Counted from the stretch's first letter, positions 25,378 through 35,803 are shown. The stretch is 64,000 nucleotides of DNA from Fastidiosipila sanguinis (GCF_002998295.1 NZ_CP027226.1:558001-622000); one strand, 5' to 3'. Notes: generated by a model from the letters alone, not told the origin. Made by a program: numbers and translations.

Positions 25378-26307
25378 TTAAGAATTTTTTACCCAATCAT
25401 CTGGTAGTAAAGAATCGATAAAGAAATTTGGATCAAATTCGACTAAGTCCTCTGCCTGTTCACCTAAACCAGCAAAATAGATTGGTGTTTTAACTATATC
25501 GCTAACTGCTATAACAACCCCACCTTTGGCACTACCATCTAGTTTAGTAATAATGAGTCCAGTCACGTCAACTATTTCCTTGAAAATATTAGCTTGAATG
25601 ACAGCGTTTTGACCACTAGTAGCGTCTATAACTAATAAAGTTTCTACATTAGCTTCTGGAGCTTCTCTGTCCACTACACGACGAATTTTAGCTAGCTCGT
25701 CCATTAGATTTTTCTGATTATGCAGTCTTCCGGCGGTGTCTACTATCAATATATCTGACTTTCTTGCTTTGGCAGAGCTTATAGCATCATAGACAACAGC
25801 AGCAGGATCATTGCCTTCTTTTTGTGAGATTAATGGTGTGTTTGTTCTTCTGGTCCACTCTTCTAATTGTTCTATAGCTGCAGCTCTAAAAGTGTCAGCA
25901 GCGCACATTAGTACAGACTTACCTTCATTTTGATAACGGTAAGCAAGTTTAGCGGCTGAGGTAGTTTTACCAGTTCCATTCACTCCCACCATTATTATTA
26001 TATTTAATTTACCATCTTCAATTTTTAAGGTTTCCTTTTCCCCCAGTATCTCGCTAAGATTATTCTTTAGAGTACGAAGTACGAAGTCACTTTTATTATT
26101 GGCTTTAGCTTTCATTTCAGATTTTAAATTTGAAATAACCTTATCAGTTGTAGTTACTCCCATATCAGAAGCAATCATCAACATTTCAAGTTCATCAATT
26201 TCCTCTTCGTTGAAAACACCAAAGGCTGCAGCAATACTATTAAATGTATCGCCAATAAAATCTCTGGTTTTTTTTAAACCATTTTTAAATTTATCAAATA
26301 ATCCCAT
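25378..26307 (-). CDS. ftsY: SRP receptor GTPase FtsY
   Basis: FtsY docks the SRP-ribosome complex at the membrane. The G domain has GVNGTGKTTSAAKLAYR (near residue 105), DTAGRLHN and TKLDGSAKGG, with the C-terminal LGEQAEDLVEFDP. The start at 26307 (MGLFDKFKNGLKKT, 309 residues) follows TAGGAG by 5 nt; a TTG 15 nt upstream is a poorer choice. The acidic A domain is short, leaving mainly the NG core with an amphipathic N-terminal helix. It follows smc with a 42-nt gap and is now separated from its terminator by the IS30 element. Confidence 0.96.
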   Translation of the reverse strand: MGLFDKFKNGLKKTRDFIGDTFNSIAAAFGVFNEEEIDELEMLMIASDMGVTTTDKVISNLKSEMKAKANNKSDFVLRTLKNNLSEILGEKETLKIEDGKLNIIIMVGVNGTGKTTSAAKLAYRYQNEGKSVLMCAADTFRAAAIEQLEEWTRRTNTPLISQKEGNDPAAVVYDAISSAKARKSDILIVDTAGRLHNQKNLMDELAKIRRVVDREAPEANVETLLVIDATSGQNAVIQANIFKEIVDVTGLIITKLDGSAKGGVVIAVSDIVKTPIYFAGLGEQAEDLVEFDPNFFIDSLLPDDWVKNS

Positions 26308-26349
26308 AGTTTCTCCTATCAATTATCCTATCTTGTTTAATATCTTTTG

Positions 26350-29300
26350 TTAATCTAAATCTAATCCAGCAAGCTGAACATTTTTATCAAGATTTAAAGA
26401 AATAACTTTTGAAACACCTCGTTCAGGCATAGTAATTCCATAAATTGTATTTGCTGACTCCATTGTTCCTCTTCTATGTGTAACTAATACATATTGGGTT
26501 TCTTTGGAGTGACGGCTAATATAATCTGCAAATCTAAAAATATTGGCCTCATCCAATGCAGCTTCAACCTCATCTAGCACACAGAATGGAGCAGGATTCA
26601 ACTTTTGTATAGCAAATAAAAGTGCAATGGCTGTTAAACAGCGCTCTCCACCAGATAAGGAAAGGATGTTTTGGACTTTCTTTCCTGGAGGTGAAGCAAT
26701 AATATTTATCTCACTATTTAGAATATCGTTTTCCTCGCTTAAGCTTAATTCGGCAAAGCCTCCAGCGAATAGTTCTTTAAACACAGTATTAAATTGCTCA
26801 TTAATAAACTTAAAAGCATCAGAAAATTGATTTTTCATCTTGTCGAGAAGATACTTAATCAATTCTTTAAGATCTTTTGCTGCTAACTCAACATCTTCTT
26901 TTTGTTTAAGTGTAAATTCATAACGCTCATTAACAGACTTGCTTTCTTCAATTGCTTGGATGTTAACTTCACCTAAACTTTTAATTTGTTTGCGTAGTTT
27001 ATCAATAGATGTTTTAGTACTATCTAAATCAAGATCATCTCTATACCATTTGTCCTTGTCGGCAAAAGTTAGATTGTATTCTTCCCAAAGCTTAGAACGT
27101 TGATCCATTAAGTTGGTTTTATTGTTCTCTAGTTTTTGTTCTAATCTACCTTGTTCCTGGCCGAGTTTGGTCAGGTAGGAACTGACAGTATTAAGATTTT
27201 CACTACTGCTTTCAATGCTATTGTTGGCAAGTTCAAGATCAGCCTTAAGTTTCTCTATTTCTTCTAGTAATTTTTCTTCAACACTGGTTTTCTCAGTTAA
27301 TTTGTTGTTTTCTTCGACTATCAAGCTATCTAGTTCAATGCTTCGGTCAGCATTACGTTGCTGTGTAGTGTTTTGTTTTTCTATAGAATTCAGCAATTCA
27401 CTTTGCTCTGCAGTTAAACGTTTGAGTATAAGCTCATTTGAGTTTTTTTGTTCATTTAACTTTGCAAATTGAACTTCAACTTGTGACTTAAGAATAAACA
27501 AATCTTCTTGCTCTGCTTTTCTTTTATCGAGATTTGCTTCAAGGATTTCTAGTTTTTCTTGGATATCTTTAGAGTTGGATTTTAAGACATCCATTTCTGC
27601 AAACTTCTGGTTAAGATCACTTGATTGGGTAGATTCTTGCTCTGCAATATGATTCAAGTCACTTTGATTTTGCGCAAGTTGTGAATCTATTTTTGCGATA
27701 GATTCTTGGTTTTGTTCGATTCTTAAATTAATTTCGAATAGTTTATCTTTTTCAGAATCTATACTATTTTTTAAACCTTCTAATTCATCTTTGTTTTTTT
27801 CAAACTTTAAAGTGCTGTTTTGAATTTCTTCGCTCAAAGTATTTAATTCTTTTTCATTCTTTGAAATTAAGAATTTGAGATCACTAATAACACGTTTACG
27901 ACCAAGTAAACTAGATGTCTGATTATTAGATTTATTAGAGCCACCACTCATTGATCCACCGGTATTCATTAAGTCTCCGTCTAAACTTACTATTCTTACT
28001 TTAAAACCAGTAGATTTAGCCATATTAACAGCATTTTCTAAAGTATCAGCAACTACCGTCCTACCGAGTGAATAGCTGACAACATTATCAATTTTGCTAT
28101 CATAGCTAATAACATCACTAGCGAGTCCTAGATAGCCTTTTAAACGACTTACTTTGTCTAGTAGATGATCTTGAATATCATTTGCATGTATTTGATTAAT
28201 TGGTAAAAATGTAGCTCTACCGAGTTTATCTTTTTTCAAAATATTAATCATTTCTTGGGCGTCACGCTCAGTTTCAACAACTATATTTTGACTGCTAGCA
28301 CCTAAAGCATTTGAAATTGCAGTTTCATATTCTTTTGGAACTTTTAACAAACTTGCGAGTGGGCCAAGCACGGAGGTATGACTATCTTTAATTTTATTCA
28401 TTAAATTTTTAACAGTATAACTATATCCTTCATAGCTGTTTTGTAAGCTTTCTTGAGTACTTAATTGGTATTTACTTTCATTTAAGCTATTTTGAATGTT
28501 GTTAGCTGCAGTTATTTTGGCGTTTAAGTTATTCTCGAATTGCTCTTGTTCAATAGTTAATTCATTAAGTTTATTTTGAATTTCTTGAATAACATTATTA
28601 AGTTCAGTTTTATCAACATTTAACTTAGAGAATATACTCTCTAAATCTGCTAGTTCATTCTTTAGAGTTTCTTCCTCTTTATGTAAGATAAGTTTATGCT
28701 GTTTTAAAACTTCCTGATTTGTTAAATCATTTTGTAGATTTTTTTCTGCTATAGAAATCTTTGCTGTGATCTCGTTTAATTGACTCTTAAAAGCAGTAAT
28801 TTCTGCAATATCATTTTTAGAAGCACTTTCTAAAGCACTTAGTTTAGAGCTTTTTTCTTGGAAATTATTTGATGTAGTATCAATTTCTAGGTTGATACCA
28901 GAGAGAAATTCTTCAACTTTAAGTACCTCTTCTTCAATATCTTTTAGTCTAAGATTAGCAGACTCATTATCAGCAACTTGCTCTTCATTCATAGTGGTTA
29001 TGCTGTTTAACTCTTGTTGGTAAAGTGCAAGTGCTTGTTTAGAATTACTTATAATAGATCTATTTTCATCAAGATTATTATTTAGTCCAGATATTTGGTG
29101 ATTCAGTAGTTGAATTTGCTCCCTGCTTGTAGCAGATTCCTCTAGAATCTTATTCTTCTCAATTTCTGCTAATTCAATATTTTGAGCATTAGACTTGATA
29201 GAATCTTCCAAATTTTTCTGAATTTTCTCTTGATTCTCAATTAAATAATAAAGATATGCTAAATCTAATTCCTTAAGTTCTTCTCTTAAGTTTAGATATT

Positions 29301-29940
29301 TATGTGCTTTTTTTGCTTGTCTTTCTAACGGTTCCTTCTGTTTAGAAATCTCAGCTAGAATGTCATTTATTCTTATTAAATTTTGTTCAGTGTGTTCCAG
29401 TTTTCTACTGGCTTCTTGATGGCGTAACTTATATTTGCTTATACCACTAGCCTCATCAAGCATTTTTCGGCGAAGATCAGATCGGCCACTAAGAATGCTA
29501 TCAACACGACCTTGACCTATCATTGAGTAACCATCTTTACCAATACCGGTATCTAAAAATAGTTCAGTTATATCTTTCAATCTACATACATTATTATTTA
29601 AAAGATATTCGCTTTCTCCATTTCTATAAATACGTCTAGTAACATGAACTTCAGGATATTCAATATCAATACTATGGTCAGAATTATCCATGACAAGGGT
29701 TATTTCAGCAAATGATAAAGCTCTCTTATTTTCGGTACCTGCAAAGATTAATTCATCCATCTTATCAACACGCAAATTCTTGCTGGATTGTTCACCAAGA
29801 ACCCAACGAATAGCGTCAGTAATGTTGGATTTACCACTACCGTTAGGACCAACAACTGCAGTAACTCCCTCATGGAATTCAATTACCGTTCTGTCATAAA
29901 ATGATTTAAATCCTTGCAAAATAAGAGATTTTAATTTCAT
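26350..29940 (-). CDS. smc: Chromosome partition protein Smc
   Basis: SMC is the ATPase of the condensin-like complex with ScpA and ScpB that organises and segregates the chromosome. The N-terminal ATPase half has Walker A GPNGSGKS (residues 31-38). Long coiled coils (about 170-500 and 670-1010) flank a hinge (about 505-660, beginning near GPLASLLKVPKEYE). The C-terminal half has the signature LSGGER (1095-1100) and Walker B FCVLDEVEAALDEAN. The arginine in LSGGER replaces the more common lysine. The length of 1196 is normal. The ATG overlaps the rnc stop (TAATG), so the two are coupled. Confidence 0.97.
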   Translation of the reverse strand: MKLKSLILQGFKSFYDRTVIEFHEGVTAVVGPNGSGKSNITDAIRWVLGEQSSKNLRVDKMDELIFAGTENKRALSFAEITLVMDNSDHSIDIEYPEVHVTRRIYRNGESEYLLNNNVCRLKDITELFLDTGIGKDGYSMIGQGRVDSILSGRSDLRRKMLDEASGISKYKLRHQEASRKLEHTEQNLIRINDILAEISKQKEPLERQAKKAHKYLNLREELKELDLAYLYYLIENQEKIQKNLEDSIKSNAQNIELAEIEKNKILEESATSREQIQLLNHQISGLNNNLDENRSIISNSKQALALYQQELNSITTMNEEQVADNESANLRLKDIEEEVLKVEEFLSGINLEIDTTSNNFQEKSSKLSALESASKNDIAEITAFKSQLNEITAKISIAEKNLQNDLTNQEVLKQHKLILHKEEETLKNELADLESIFSKLNVDKTELNNVIQEIQNKLNELTIEQEQFENNLNAKITAANNIQNSLNESKYQLSTQESLQNSYEGYSYTVKNLMNKIKDSHTSVLGPLASLLKVPKEYETAISNALGASSQNIVVETERDAQEMINILKKDKLGRATFLPINQIHANDIQDHLLDKVSRLKGYLGLASDVISYDSKIDNVVSYSLGRTVVADTLENAVNMAKSTGFKVRIVSLDGDLMNTGGSMSGGSNKSNNQTSSLLGRKRVISDLKFLISKNEKELNTLSEEIQNSTLKFEKNKDELEGLKNSIDSEKDKLFEINLRIEQNQESIAKIDSQLAQNQSDLNHIAEQESTQSSDLNQKFAEMDVLKSNSKDIQEKLEILEANLDKRKAEQEDLFILKSQVEVQFAKLNEQKNSNELILKRLTAEQSELLNSIEKQNTTQQRNADRSIELDSLIVEENNKLTEKTSVEEKLLEEIEKLKADLELANNSIESSSENLNTVSSYLTKLGQEQGRLEQKLENNKTNLMDQRSKLWEEYNLTFADKDKWYRDDLDLDSTKTSIDKLRKQIKSLGEVNIQAIEESKSVNERYEFTLKQKEDVELAAKDLKELIKYLLDKMKNQFSDAFKFINEQFNTVFKELFAGGFAELSLSEENDILNSEINIIASPPGKKVQNILSLSGGERCLTAIALLFAIQKLNPAPFCVLDEVEAALDEANIFRFADYISRHSKETQYVLVTHRRGTMESANTIYGITMPERGVSKVISLNLDKNVQLAGLDLD

Positions 29941-30671
29941 TAATTATCTTTCTCCTTAATCTTATACTCATTCAGAAAGTTACGAGCAGCACTTTGTTCT
30001 GCCATTTTTTTTGAATTAGCTGAAGCTGGAGTATACCTTATTCCTTTATATTCAACAGAAATTGTAAATGTTTTGTCATGTGCAGGTCCTGTTTCAGACA
30101 GTAAGACAAAAGCAACTTGAGGCAGATTCTCTTCTGCTTGTAGAACTTGATAAAGTTTGCTTTTATAGTCATAAACTAAATCACCAGATTTAGCATAATC
30201 ATAAATCTGACTTAACACATTATTGACGAAACTCTTACTAGCTTCCCAACCGCCATCAATAAATATAGCGCCTATAATTGCTTCCATTGCGTCTTCAGAA
30301 TTTGAAGATTTGTCTCGACCGCCAGTTTTCTCCTCACCTTGTCCAAATCTTAAATGATTTTGTAAACCAATAGATCTAGCAACTTTTACTAAACTCTCTT
30401 CTCTAACTGTTAAGGATCTAATTTTAGTCATTACTCCCTCAGCGAAATTAGCTTCATCAAGGTAAAGTTTTTCAGAAATAATAGCTTCAAGAACAGCATC
30501 CCCAAGGAACTCTAATCTTTCATTATCTTTTGTTGTTGGGTCATTACTTTCGTTAGCGAATGAAGAATGAGTTAAAGCTTCAACTAATAAATTTATATTA
30601 TTAAATTCGTAGGAAAGATATGTTTTTGAAAAATTCTTATAATTATCAATTTCCTTTTTAGACAAAGACAT
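29940..30671 (-). CDS. rnc: Ribonuclease III
   Basis: RNase III cuts double-stranded RNA, including rRNA precursors. The catalytic domain carries ERLEFLGDAVLEA (about 51-63, Glu54 and Asp58) and later NSEDAMEAIIGAIF, with the second catalytic Glu. A C-terminal double-stranded RNA-binding domain spans about 165-238 (YKSKLYQVLQA to KKMAEQSAARNFL). The rnc-smc-ftsY order is the common one. It is separated from acpP by a terminator, so its unit begins here. Confidence 0.96.
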   Translation of the reverse strand: MSLSKKEIDNYKNFSKTYLSYEFNNINLLVEALTHSSFANESNDPTTKDNERLEFLGDAVLEAIISEKLYLDEANFAEGVMTKIRSLTVREESLVKVARSIGLQNHLRFGQGEEKTGGRDKSSNSEDAMEAIIGAIFIDGGWEASKSFVNNVLSQIYDYAKSGDLVYDYKSKLYQVLQAEENLPQVAFVLLSETGPAHDKTFTISVEYKGIRYTPASANSKKMAEQSAARNFLNEYKIKEKDN

Positions 30672-30699
30672 TTTCTATTCAGCTCCTACAAAAATTTGT

Positions 30700-30726
30700 T
30701 AAAAAAGCGCCTCTATTAAAGGCGCT
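30700..30726 (-). terminator. Terminator of acpP
   Basis: A 7-bp stem AGCGCCT/AGGCGCT (30706-30712 and 30720-30726) is followed on the minus strand by six T residues. It separates acpP from rnc. Confidence 0.85.
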
Positions 30727-30754
30727 GTCTCAATACATAATAATCTAATAATGA

Positions 30755-31000
30755 TTAATTGTAAAAGTTATCTTTAATATAATTTACAACGTCTGCTACA
30801 GTTGAAATCTTTTCTGCATCCTCATCTGGAATTGAAACTTCAAACTCTTGTTCTAAAGTCATGATTAACTCAACTATATCTAGAGAGTCAGCATTTAAAT
30901 CATCAATGAAGCTAGCTTCCATTGTAACCTCTTCAGGTTCAACACCTAATTGGTCTACTAAGATATCTTGTACTTCTTTAAATATTTCTTGTTGTGTCAT
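30755..31000 (-). CDS. acpP: Acyl carrier protein
   Basis: An 81-residue acidic four-helix carrier for fatty acid synthesis. Ser39 in [13 protein letters not shown] is the phosphopantetheine attachment site. AGGAGG lies 9 nt before the ATG. In Bacillus it sits after plsX-fabD-fabG and before rnc; here no fab genes adjoin it, and it has its own promoter region and terminator, so it is expressed as a single gene. Confidence 0.97.
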   Translation of the reverse strand: MTQQEIFKEVQDILVDQLGVEPEEVTMEASFIDDLNADSLDIVELIMTLEQEFEVSIPDEDAEKISTVADVVNYIKDNFYN

Positions 31001-31119
31001 TTTATATCCTCCTGTGAATAACTATTAGGTTAAATAGTTATTATCCTTGTTAAATACTATATATTATAAATGTGAACAAAATATAATGTTTTGATACAAT
31101 TTAAGATTCTAACAGAAAA

Positions 31120-31710
31120 TTATTCAGTGAGTACTGACTTATTATCAGTAATGTATGTTAAACCTGATAAAATTGTGACAATTACAGTTATAACAAGTGA
31201 AACATTAATTAATAGAGTTAAAGTACTAGTAAAAGCATTAATACCAATATTTACTATCAAAATATGTTCAATCATCAAGGCAATTATAACTACCATCTGT
31301 AGTGTGGCTTTTATTTTCCCAAACATTTTTGCAGATACAATCACCCCATTGCTAGCAGCAATGGTTCTAACTCCAGTAACAATAAATTCTCTAAATAATA
31401 TGATGATAGGAACCCAAGCAGTTAATCTACCAAGAGCTGCAAATGCAATAAAAGCTGAAATAACTAATAATTTATCTGCAATAGGATCTAAAAACTTACC
31501 TAAATTAGTAACTAGATTTCTCTTCCTTGCGATATTGCCATCAAAAAAGTCGGTTAAAGATGCAACAATAAATATTATAACTGCAAAAAACATTCCATAT
31601 TTGTTTAAAAAGTTATTCCAAGAATCAGCACCAGAAATAGGTATCATAAAAATTAACATAAATGGTATTAGTATAATTCTGAATGTAGATAATTTATTAG
31701 GTAAATTCAT
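31120..31710 (-). CDS. pgsA: CDP-diacylglycerol-glycerol-3-phosphate 3-phosphatidyltransferase
   Basis: PgsA makes phosphatidylglycerol phosphate at the membrane. The CDP-alcohol phosphotransferase motif D-x2-DG-x2-AR-x8-G-x3-D-x3-D is complete in TDFFDGNIARKRNL through GKFLDPIADK (about residues 52-80). There are several hydrophobic spans in 196 residues. It lies downstream of recX; the neighbourhood pgsA-cinA-recA is common in Firmicutes, although the order here is cinA-recA-recX-pgsA. Confidence 0.95.
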   Translation of the reverse strand: MNLPNKLSTFRIILIPFMLIFMIPISGADSWNNFLNKYGMFFAVIIFIVASLTDFFDGNIARKRNLVTNLGKFLDPIADKLLVISAFIAFAALGRLTAWVPIIILFREFIVTGVRTIAASNGVIVSAKMFGKIKATLQMVVIIALMIEHILIVNIGINAFTSTLTLLINVSLVITVIVTILSGLTYITDNKSVLTE

Positions 31711-31768
31711 AATAAAACCTCTCTAAAAAGTTATGTAATTATAATACTACATATCAGAAATATTAGTT

Positions 31769-32302
31769 TCACTTATTAGCATATTGATTTAAAAAGTTAA
31801 TACAAAAATCATCAGTGAAGCCTCTATTATTAGCTTTTCTAACTAATTTAACTTTTAAATTATATTTTTCATTTGGCTCTTCAGTATCAACATATTCTTG
31901 AAACAAAGAAGAAAATTTATTGGCAAAAAGCTCAGCTAATAAAACTTTATCACTAACATTACTTTGTAAATAAGTTTCAATTATATCCTCTTTAATGCCA
32001 AGGTTTTTCATTCTTCGTCTAAGAGCGAGATGACTCTCTGCTTTAGAATTACGTCTGGATTTTATAACAAATTCAGCCATCTCGTTATCAGATAGATAGC
32101 CATCTATATCAAGTTGTTGTAGAACTTCATCAATAATATATTTAGGGAAATTATCAGCTGCTAGTTTTTTCTGGCATTGTCCTGTACTTCTAGTACGTAA
32201 TGCTAGATACTGAATAGCAGCTGTTCTACATTTACTTAATAATTCTTGTTTTTCTGTATCTTCATCAGATTTTTTTATTTGATTATAATCCCAGTATATC
32301 AT
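31769..32302 (-). CDS. recX: Recombination regulator RecX
   Basis: RecX modulates RecA filaments. The 177-residue helical protein has the family's three-helix repeats: [23 protein letters not shown] (starting near residue 25), then [32 protein letters not shown]. Its ATG lies 20 nt inside the end of recA, so it is translated from the same mRNA and probably coupled. Sharing the recA promoter, it would be induced through the SOS box. Confidence 0.9.
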   Translation of the reverse strand: MIYWDYNQIKKSDEDTEKQELLSKCRTAAIQYLALRTRSTGQCQKKLAADNFPKYIIDEVLQQLDIDGYLSDNEMAEFVIKSRRNSKAESHLALRRRMKNLGIKEDIIETYLQSNVSDKVLLAELFANKFSSLFQEYVDTEEPNEKYNLKVKLVRKANNRGFTDDFCINFLNQYANK

Positions 32303-33458
32303 CGATTAGATCTTCTTCGCTCTTGCCTTGTCCATCAGGAACTTCAAAGTTATCAATATCTTCTGTGTTTGTAGAAGCGTCAGAATCATCATCTTCTTCA
32401 AAATCATCCAAGTCATCTTCAAGAATTCCGTAAGCTATTCTAACTTTTGTTGATATTTCTTCAAGAATTTCTGGATTTTCTTTAAGCCAATTAATGCTGT
32501 TTTCTCTACCTTGAGCTATTTGCTCATCGTTATATGAGTACCAGGAACCAGATTTTACAATAATATCTTTCTCCACTGCAAGGTCAACAATGTCACCAAT
32601 TTGAGAAATACCTTCACCATAGATTAGGTCGAACTCAACTTCCTTGAAAGGAGGTGCCAATTTGTTTTTTACAATTTTGACTCTAGTTCTATTACCGTAA
32701 GCATCTTTACCATTCTTTAAGGTATCAATTTTACGTACATCTAGACGAATTGAGGAGTAGAATTTCAAGGCACGTCCACCTGGAGTTGTTTCAGGACTTC
32801 CGAACATGACACCTACTTTCTCACGCAATTGGTTAATAAAGATAATTACAGTTTCAGACTTGCTAATTATACTTGTCAATTTACGAAGTGCTTGAGACAT
32901 AAGTCTAGCTTGCAAACCGATATACTGATCACCCATTTCACCATCAATTTCTGCTCTAGGAACAAGTGCTGCAACAGAGTCAATAACAATTACATCAATG
33001 GCTCCACTTCTTACAAGTGCTTCAGCAATTTCTAGGGCTTGCTCTCCGTTATCTGGTTGAGAAACAATTAGATTGTCAATATCAACACCTAGTTTTTCTG
33101 CGTAACTAGGATCTAATGCGTGCTCCGCATCGATAAATGCAGCAGTACCACCCATCTTCTGAGCTTCAGCAGCTACATGCAGCGCTACTGTGGTTTTACC
33201 AGATGATTCAGGACCATATATCTCAATAATTCTACCAGTAGGTAATCCACCTATACCTAGAGCTACGTCTAATGAGAGAGATCCAGTTGGGATTGTTCTT
33301 ATTTCACTTGGATTAGTATCATCACCTAGTCTCATGACAGACCCTTTACCAAATTGTGTTTCAATTTTCTTAAGAGCAGCGCTAAGTGCTTTATCTCTCT
33401 CTTCAAAAGCTATGTTACTAACTTCTTCTGTGGATTTACCTTTTTTCTTTTTAGCCAT
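32283..33458 (-). CDS. recA: Recombinase RecA
   Basis: RecA forms filaments on single-stranded DNA, drives recombination and triggers LexA cleavage. Walker A is GPESSGKTT (near residue 65), and [16 protein letters not shown] and [14 protein letters not shown] follow. The C-terminal tail (about 330-391) is strongly acidic ([15 protein letters not shown]). I place the start at 33458 ([10 protein letters not shown]), because GGAGG lies 5 nt upstream; an ATG 12 nt earlier would put the SD inside the coding sequence. A perfect SOS box lies at the promoter. Confidence 0.98.
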   Translation of the reverse strand: MAKKKKGKSTEEVSNIAFEERDKALSAALKKIETQFGKGSVMRLGDDTNPSEIRTIPTGSLSLDVALGIGGLPTGRIIEIYGPESSGKTTVALHVAAEAQKMGGTAAFIDAEHALDPSYAEKLGVDIDNLIVSQPDNGEQALEIAEALVRSGAIDVIVIDSVAALVPRAEIDGEMGDQYIGLQARLMSQALRKLTSIISKSETVIIFINQLREKVGVMFGSPETTPGGRALKFYSSIRLDVRKIDTLKNGKDAYGNRTRVKIVKNKLAPPFKEVEFDLIYGEGISQIGDIVDLAVEKDIIVKSGSWYSYNDEQIAQGRENSINWLKENPEILEEISTKVRIAYGILEDDLDDFEEDDDSDASTNTEDIDNFEVPDGQGKSEEDLIDDILGL

Positions 33459-33478
33459 GTGTACCTCCATTACTTATC

Positions 33479-33490
33479 GAACAATTGTTC
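33479..33490. promoter_or_regulatory. LexA operator (SOS box) of recA
   Basis: GAACAATTGTTC is a perfect palindrome matching the Gram-positive SOS box GAAC-4-GTTC (in context CGAACAATTGTTC). It lies 21 nt upstream of the recA ATG and directly after the predicted -10, covering the start of transcription. Confidence 0.92.
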
Positions 33491-33492
33491 TT

Positions 33493-33521
33493 ATTTTACT
33501 ATAAGTATTTTTATTATACAA
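33493..33521 (-). promoter_or_regulatory. Predicted recA promoter
   Basis: On the minus strand, -35 TTGTAT (33516-33521) and -10 TAAAAT (33493-33498) are separated by 17 nt. The SOS box begins 2 nt downstream of the -10, so bound LexA would block initiation. Confidence 0.6.
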
Positions 33522-33590
33522 GCGAATAATTTCTATTATTTCTACAAATAGTTACAAAAGTACTACAAATACAACAATTATAATTATCCT

Positions 33591-34895
33591 TTAGTCTTCT
33601 AGAAAAGACTTTAATAAAAGATAGTAAGCAGATTGACAAGCTTTATTTCTAATTTTTTGTCTATCACCAGTAAACTTGAACTCTTCAACAATATCTTTAT
33701 GCCTACTAGAAATAGCTATATAAACTAAGCCGACTTCCTTCCCTTCGCTTGGATTTGGACCAGCATTGCCGGTAATTGCTATACCAAAATCAGAATTAAA
33801 TCTTAATTTAGCGTTAGTAGACATTGCTAATGCAGCTTCATTGCTTACAGCTCCATGTTCTGCAATTAAAGATTCAGGAATTCCAAGCATCCTAACTTTA
33901 ATATCATTATTATAGGTAACCATGCCTCCTAAGAGAACTTCTGAGGCCCCACTAATATCTGCTATTTTTGAACTTGCTAGTCCAGCTGTACAACTTTCCG
34001 CAAAAGCTATTGTTTGCTTATTTTCCATTAATTTATTAAAAACAGTTTCTACTAAATTATAAGAATCTTTACTGAAAATATAATTACCTAACCTAGATTC
34101 AACTATTTTCACAGTGTCATATAATTCTTGTAAGTCAGAAGTTCTTTTATGTTTATATGATACTCTAATAACTAATTCATCAGGGAAAACATAGGTAGCA
34201 ACACTAGGATTTTGCTTTGTAGAAATATCTTCTAGAGCCAAGAATGCAACTGATTCACTTAATCCAAAAGCTCTTAAATAGACATTTTCAATATCATATT
34301 CACTGTGCTCTTTAATAAATTTCTCAGCATAGTTTTCGAACATAAAAGTATTTTCTTTTGGTGGTCCAGGTAAAAGCATAATTAAGTTATTAGCTCCAGC
34401 AGCTAGATCTGCATTCTTATTTTTCATAATAACTCCAGGAGCGGTGCCTTTATCATTCGGGAGAATAATAGACTCTTCAGGAACATAGACTTGTTTGTAA
34501 TTAAGATTTTTATTATCTATATCGATAATACCGTTACTCTCTAAGTAATAATTTAATTTTTCTAATTCACTTTCTGAAATAACTAATTTGTTGTTTGTTA
34601 ATTTACTCGCTACTTCAAGAGATATATCATCGGCAGTAGGTCCTAAACCACCAGTGATAATAACTAAATCAGCTCTAGATAAAGCTAATTTTAGGGTTTC
34701 TATCAAACGTATTTCATTATCGCCTACTGATTGTTGGAAGTAACAATTAATACCTAGATTAGATAATTTCCTAGCCAAGTATTGGGCATTACTATTAAGC
34801 ACTTGTCCAAGTAGTATTTCAGTGCCTACCGTTATGATCTCAGCAGTTTCTATCTTGAAATCTTTATCTACAAGTAATTCATTATCATTATTCAT
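33591..34895 (-). CDS. cinA: CinA, nicotinamide-nucleotide amidase / pyrophosphatase family
   Basis: CinA joins an N-terminal molybdopterin-binding-like (COG1058) domain (about 13-180, with EIITVGTEILLGQ and VIITGGLGPTADD) to a C-terminal PncC deamidase domain (about 275-430, with AFAESCTAGLASSKIADISG and ITGNAGPNP). It recycles pyridine nucleotides; in Firmicutes the gene is often next to recA and competence-linked. It begins one base after the folD stop. The gap to recA is 132 nt and holds the recA promoter, so the recA unit can be induced separately. Confidence 0.94.
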   Translation of the reverse strand: MNNDNELLVDKDFKIETAEIITVGTEILLGQVLNSNAQYLARKLSNLGINCYFQQSVGDNEIRLIETLKLALSRADLVIITGGLGPTADDISLEVASKLTNNKLVISESELEKLNYYLESNGIIDIDNKNLNYKQVYVPEESIILPNDKGTAPGVIMKNKNADLAAGANNLIMLLPGPPKENTFMFENYAEKFIKEHSEYDIENVYLRAFGLSESVAFLALEDISTKQNPSVATYVFPDELVIRVSYKHKRTSDLQELYDTVKIVESRLGNYIFSKDSYNLVETVFNKLMENKQTIAFAESCTAGLASSKIADISGASEVLLGGMVTYNNDIKVRMLGIPESLIAEHGAVSNEAALAMSTNAKLRFNSDFGIAITGNAGPNPSEGKEVGLVYIAISSRHKDIVEEFKFTGDRQKIRNKACQSAYYLLLKSFLED

Positions 34896-35756
34896 TTAAA
34901 GATTCTCTCTTCGTAAATAGCAATTTAAAGTATTACTTAACAGCATAGCTATTGTCATAGGTCCTACTCCCCCTGGTACAGGAGTTATTGCATTAACTTT
35001 AGGTTCAACAGAGGCGAAATCAACATCTCCAGTTATTTTTCGTCCACCTAGCCTATTAATCCCGACATCAACAATACATGCATTTTCTTTAACCATATCT
35101 GCTGTTATGTAGTTTGCCTTTCCTATGGCAACTATTAAGATATCTGCTGATTTAGTAAATTCACTTAGATTGTGTGTGTGTGAGTGACATACTGTAACAG
35201 TTGCATTTTCTCGTAAGAGAAGTTGAATTAAAGGCTTACCAACTATATTACTTCTACCGATAATAACAGCATGTTTTCCATCAATTTCAATGTTGTTGTT
35301 TTTTAATAAGTGAATTATTCCATTGGAAGTACAAGCGATTGGTGCATCTTCACCTAGACTCAATTTCCCTACATTTATAGGATGCAATCCATCAACATCT
35401 TTTTCAGGATTAATAAGGTTTAACAGGTCTTTTTCATGCTTTTTTAAAGATTCTGGTAATGGTAATTGTAATAAAATACCATCAACACTATCATCATTAT
35501 TCAAATCCTCAATAGCTGATTTTACATCTTCAAAACTAGAATTATCAGGAAGGTTAATTGTTTTAGACTCAAAAGCACACTCAGTTGCAGCTTTTTCTTT
35601 TCTTCCTACATATATCAATGATGCAGGATCTGCTCCAACTAATATTACTGCAAGTTTAGGAGGTCTTTTACCTGAAGCTCTTAATTGCTCAGCTTTCTTG
35701 AGCAAGTCATCTTTTATTTTTCTTGATAAAATTTTTCCGTCCAATAAAACAGCCAT
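34896..35756 (-). CDS. folD: Methylenetetrahydrofolate dehydrogenase/cyclohydrolase FolD
   Basis: FolD interconverts 5,10-methylene-, methenyl- and 10-formyl-tetrahydrofolate in one-carbon metabolism. Family motifs: YVGRKEKAATECAF (Lys in the active site, near 53-66), LLQLPLP, DVDGLHPINVGKL, the NADP loop VIIGRSNIVGKPL (near 160) and the end TPVPGGVGPMTIAML. The length of 286 is typical. It is followed immediately by cinA. Confidence 0.96.
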   Translation of the reverse strand: MAVLLDGKILSRKIKDDLLKKAEQLRASGKRPPKLAVILVGADPASLIYVGRKEKAATECAFESKTINLPDNSSFEDVKSAIEDLNNDDSVDGILLQLPLPESLKKHEKDLLNLINPEKDVDGLHPINVGKLSLGEDAPIACTSNGIIHLLKNNNIEIDGKHAVIIGRSNIVGKPLIQLLLRENATVTVCHSHTHNLSEFTKSADILIVAIGKANYITADMVKENACIVDVGINRLGGRKITGDVDFASVEPKVNAITPVPGGVGPMTIAMLLSNTLNCYLRRENL

Positions 35757-35803
35757 TAAATTAACCTCTTCTCAATAAACATTACTAAAAGTGTTTAACA
35801 GTT

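Noticed and set aside
31091-31726. 211-codon plus-strand frame opposite pgsA
   Set aside because: It is the mirror of pgsA, which has a complete CDP-alcohol transferase motif on the other strand; the plus frame has no family features.
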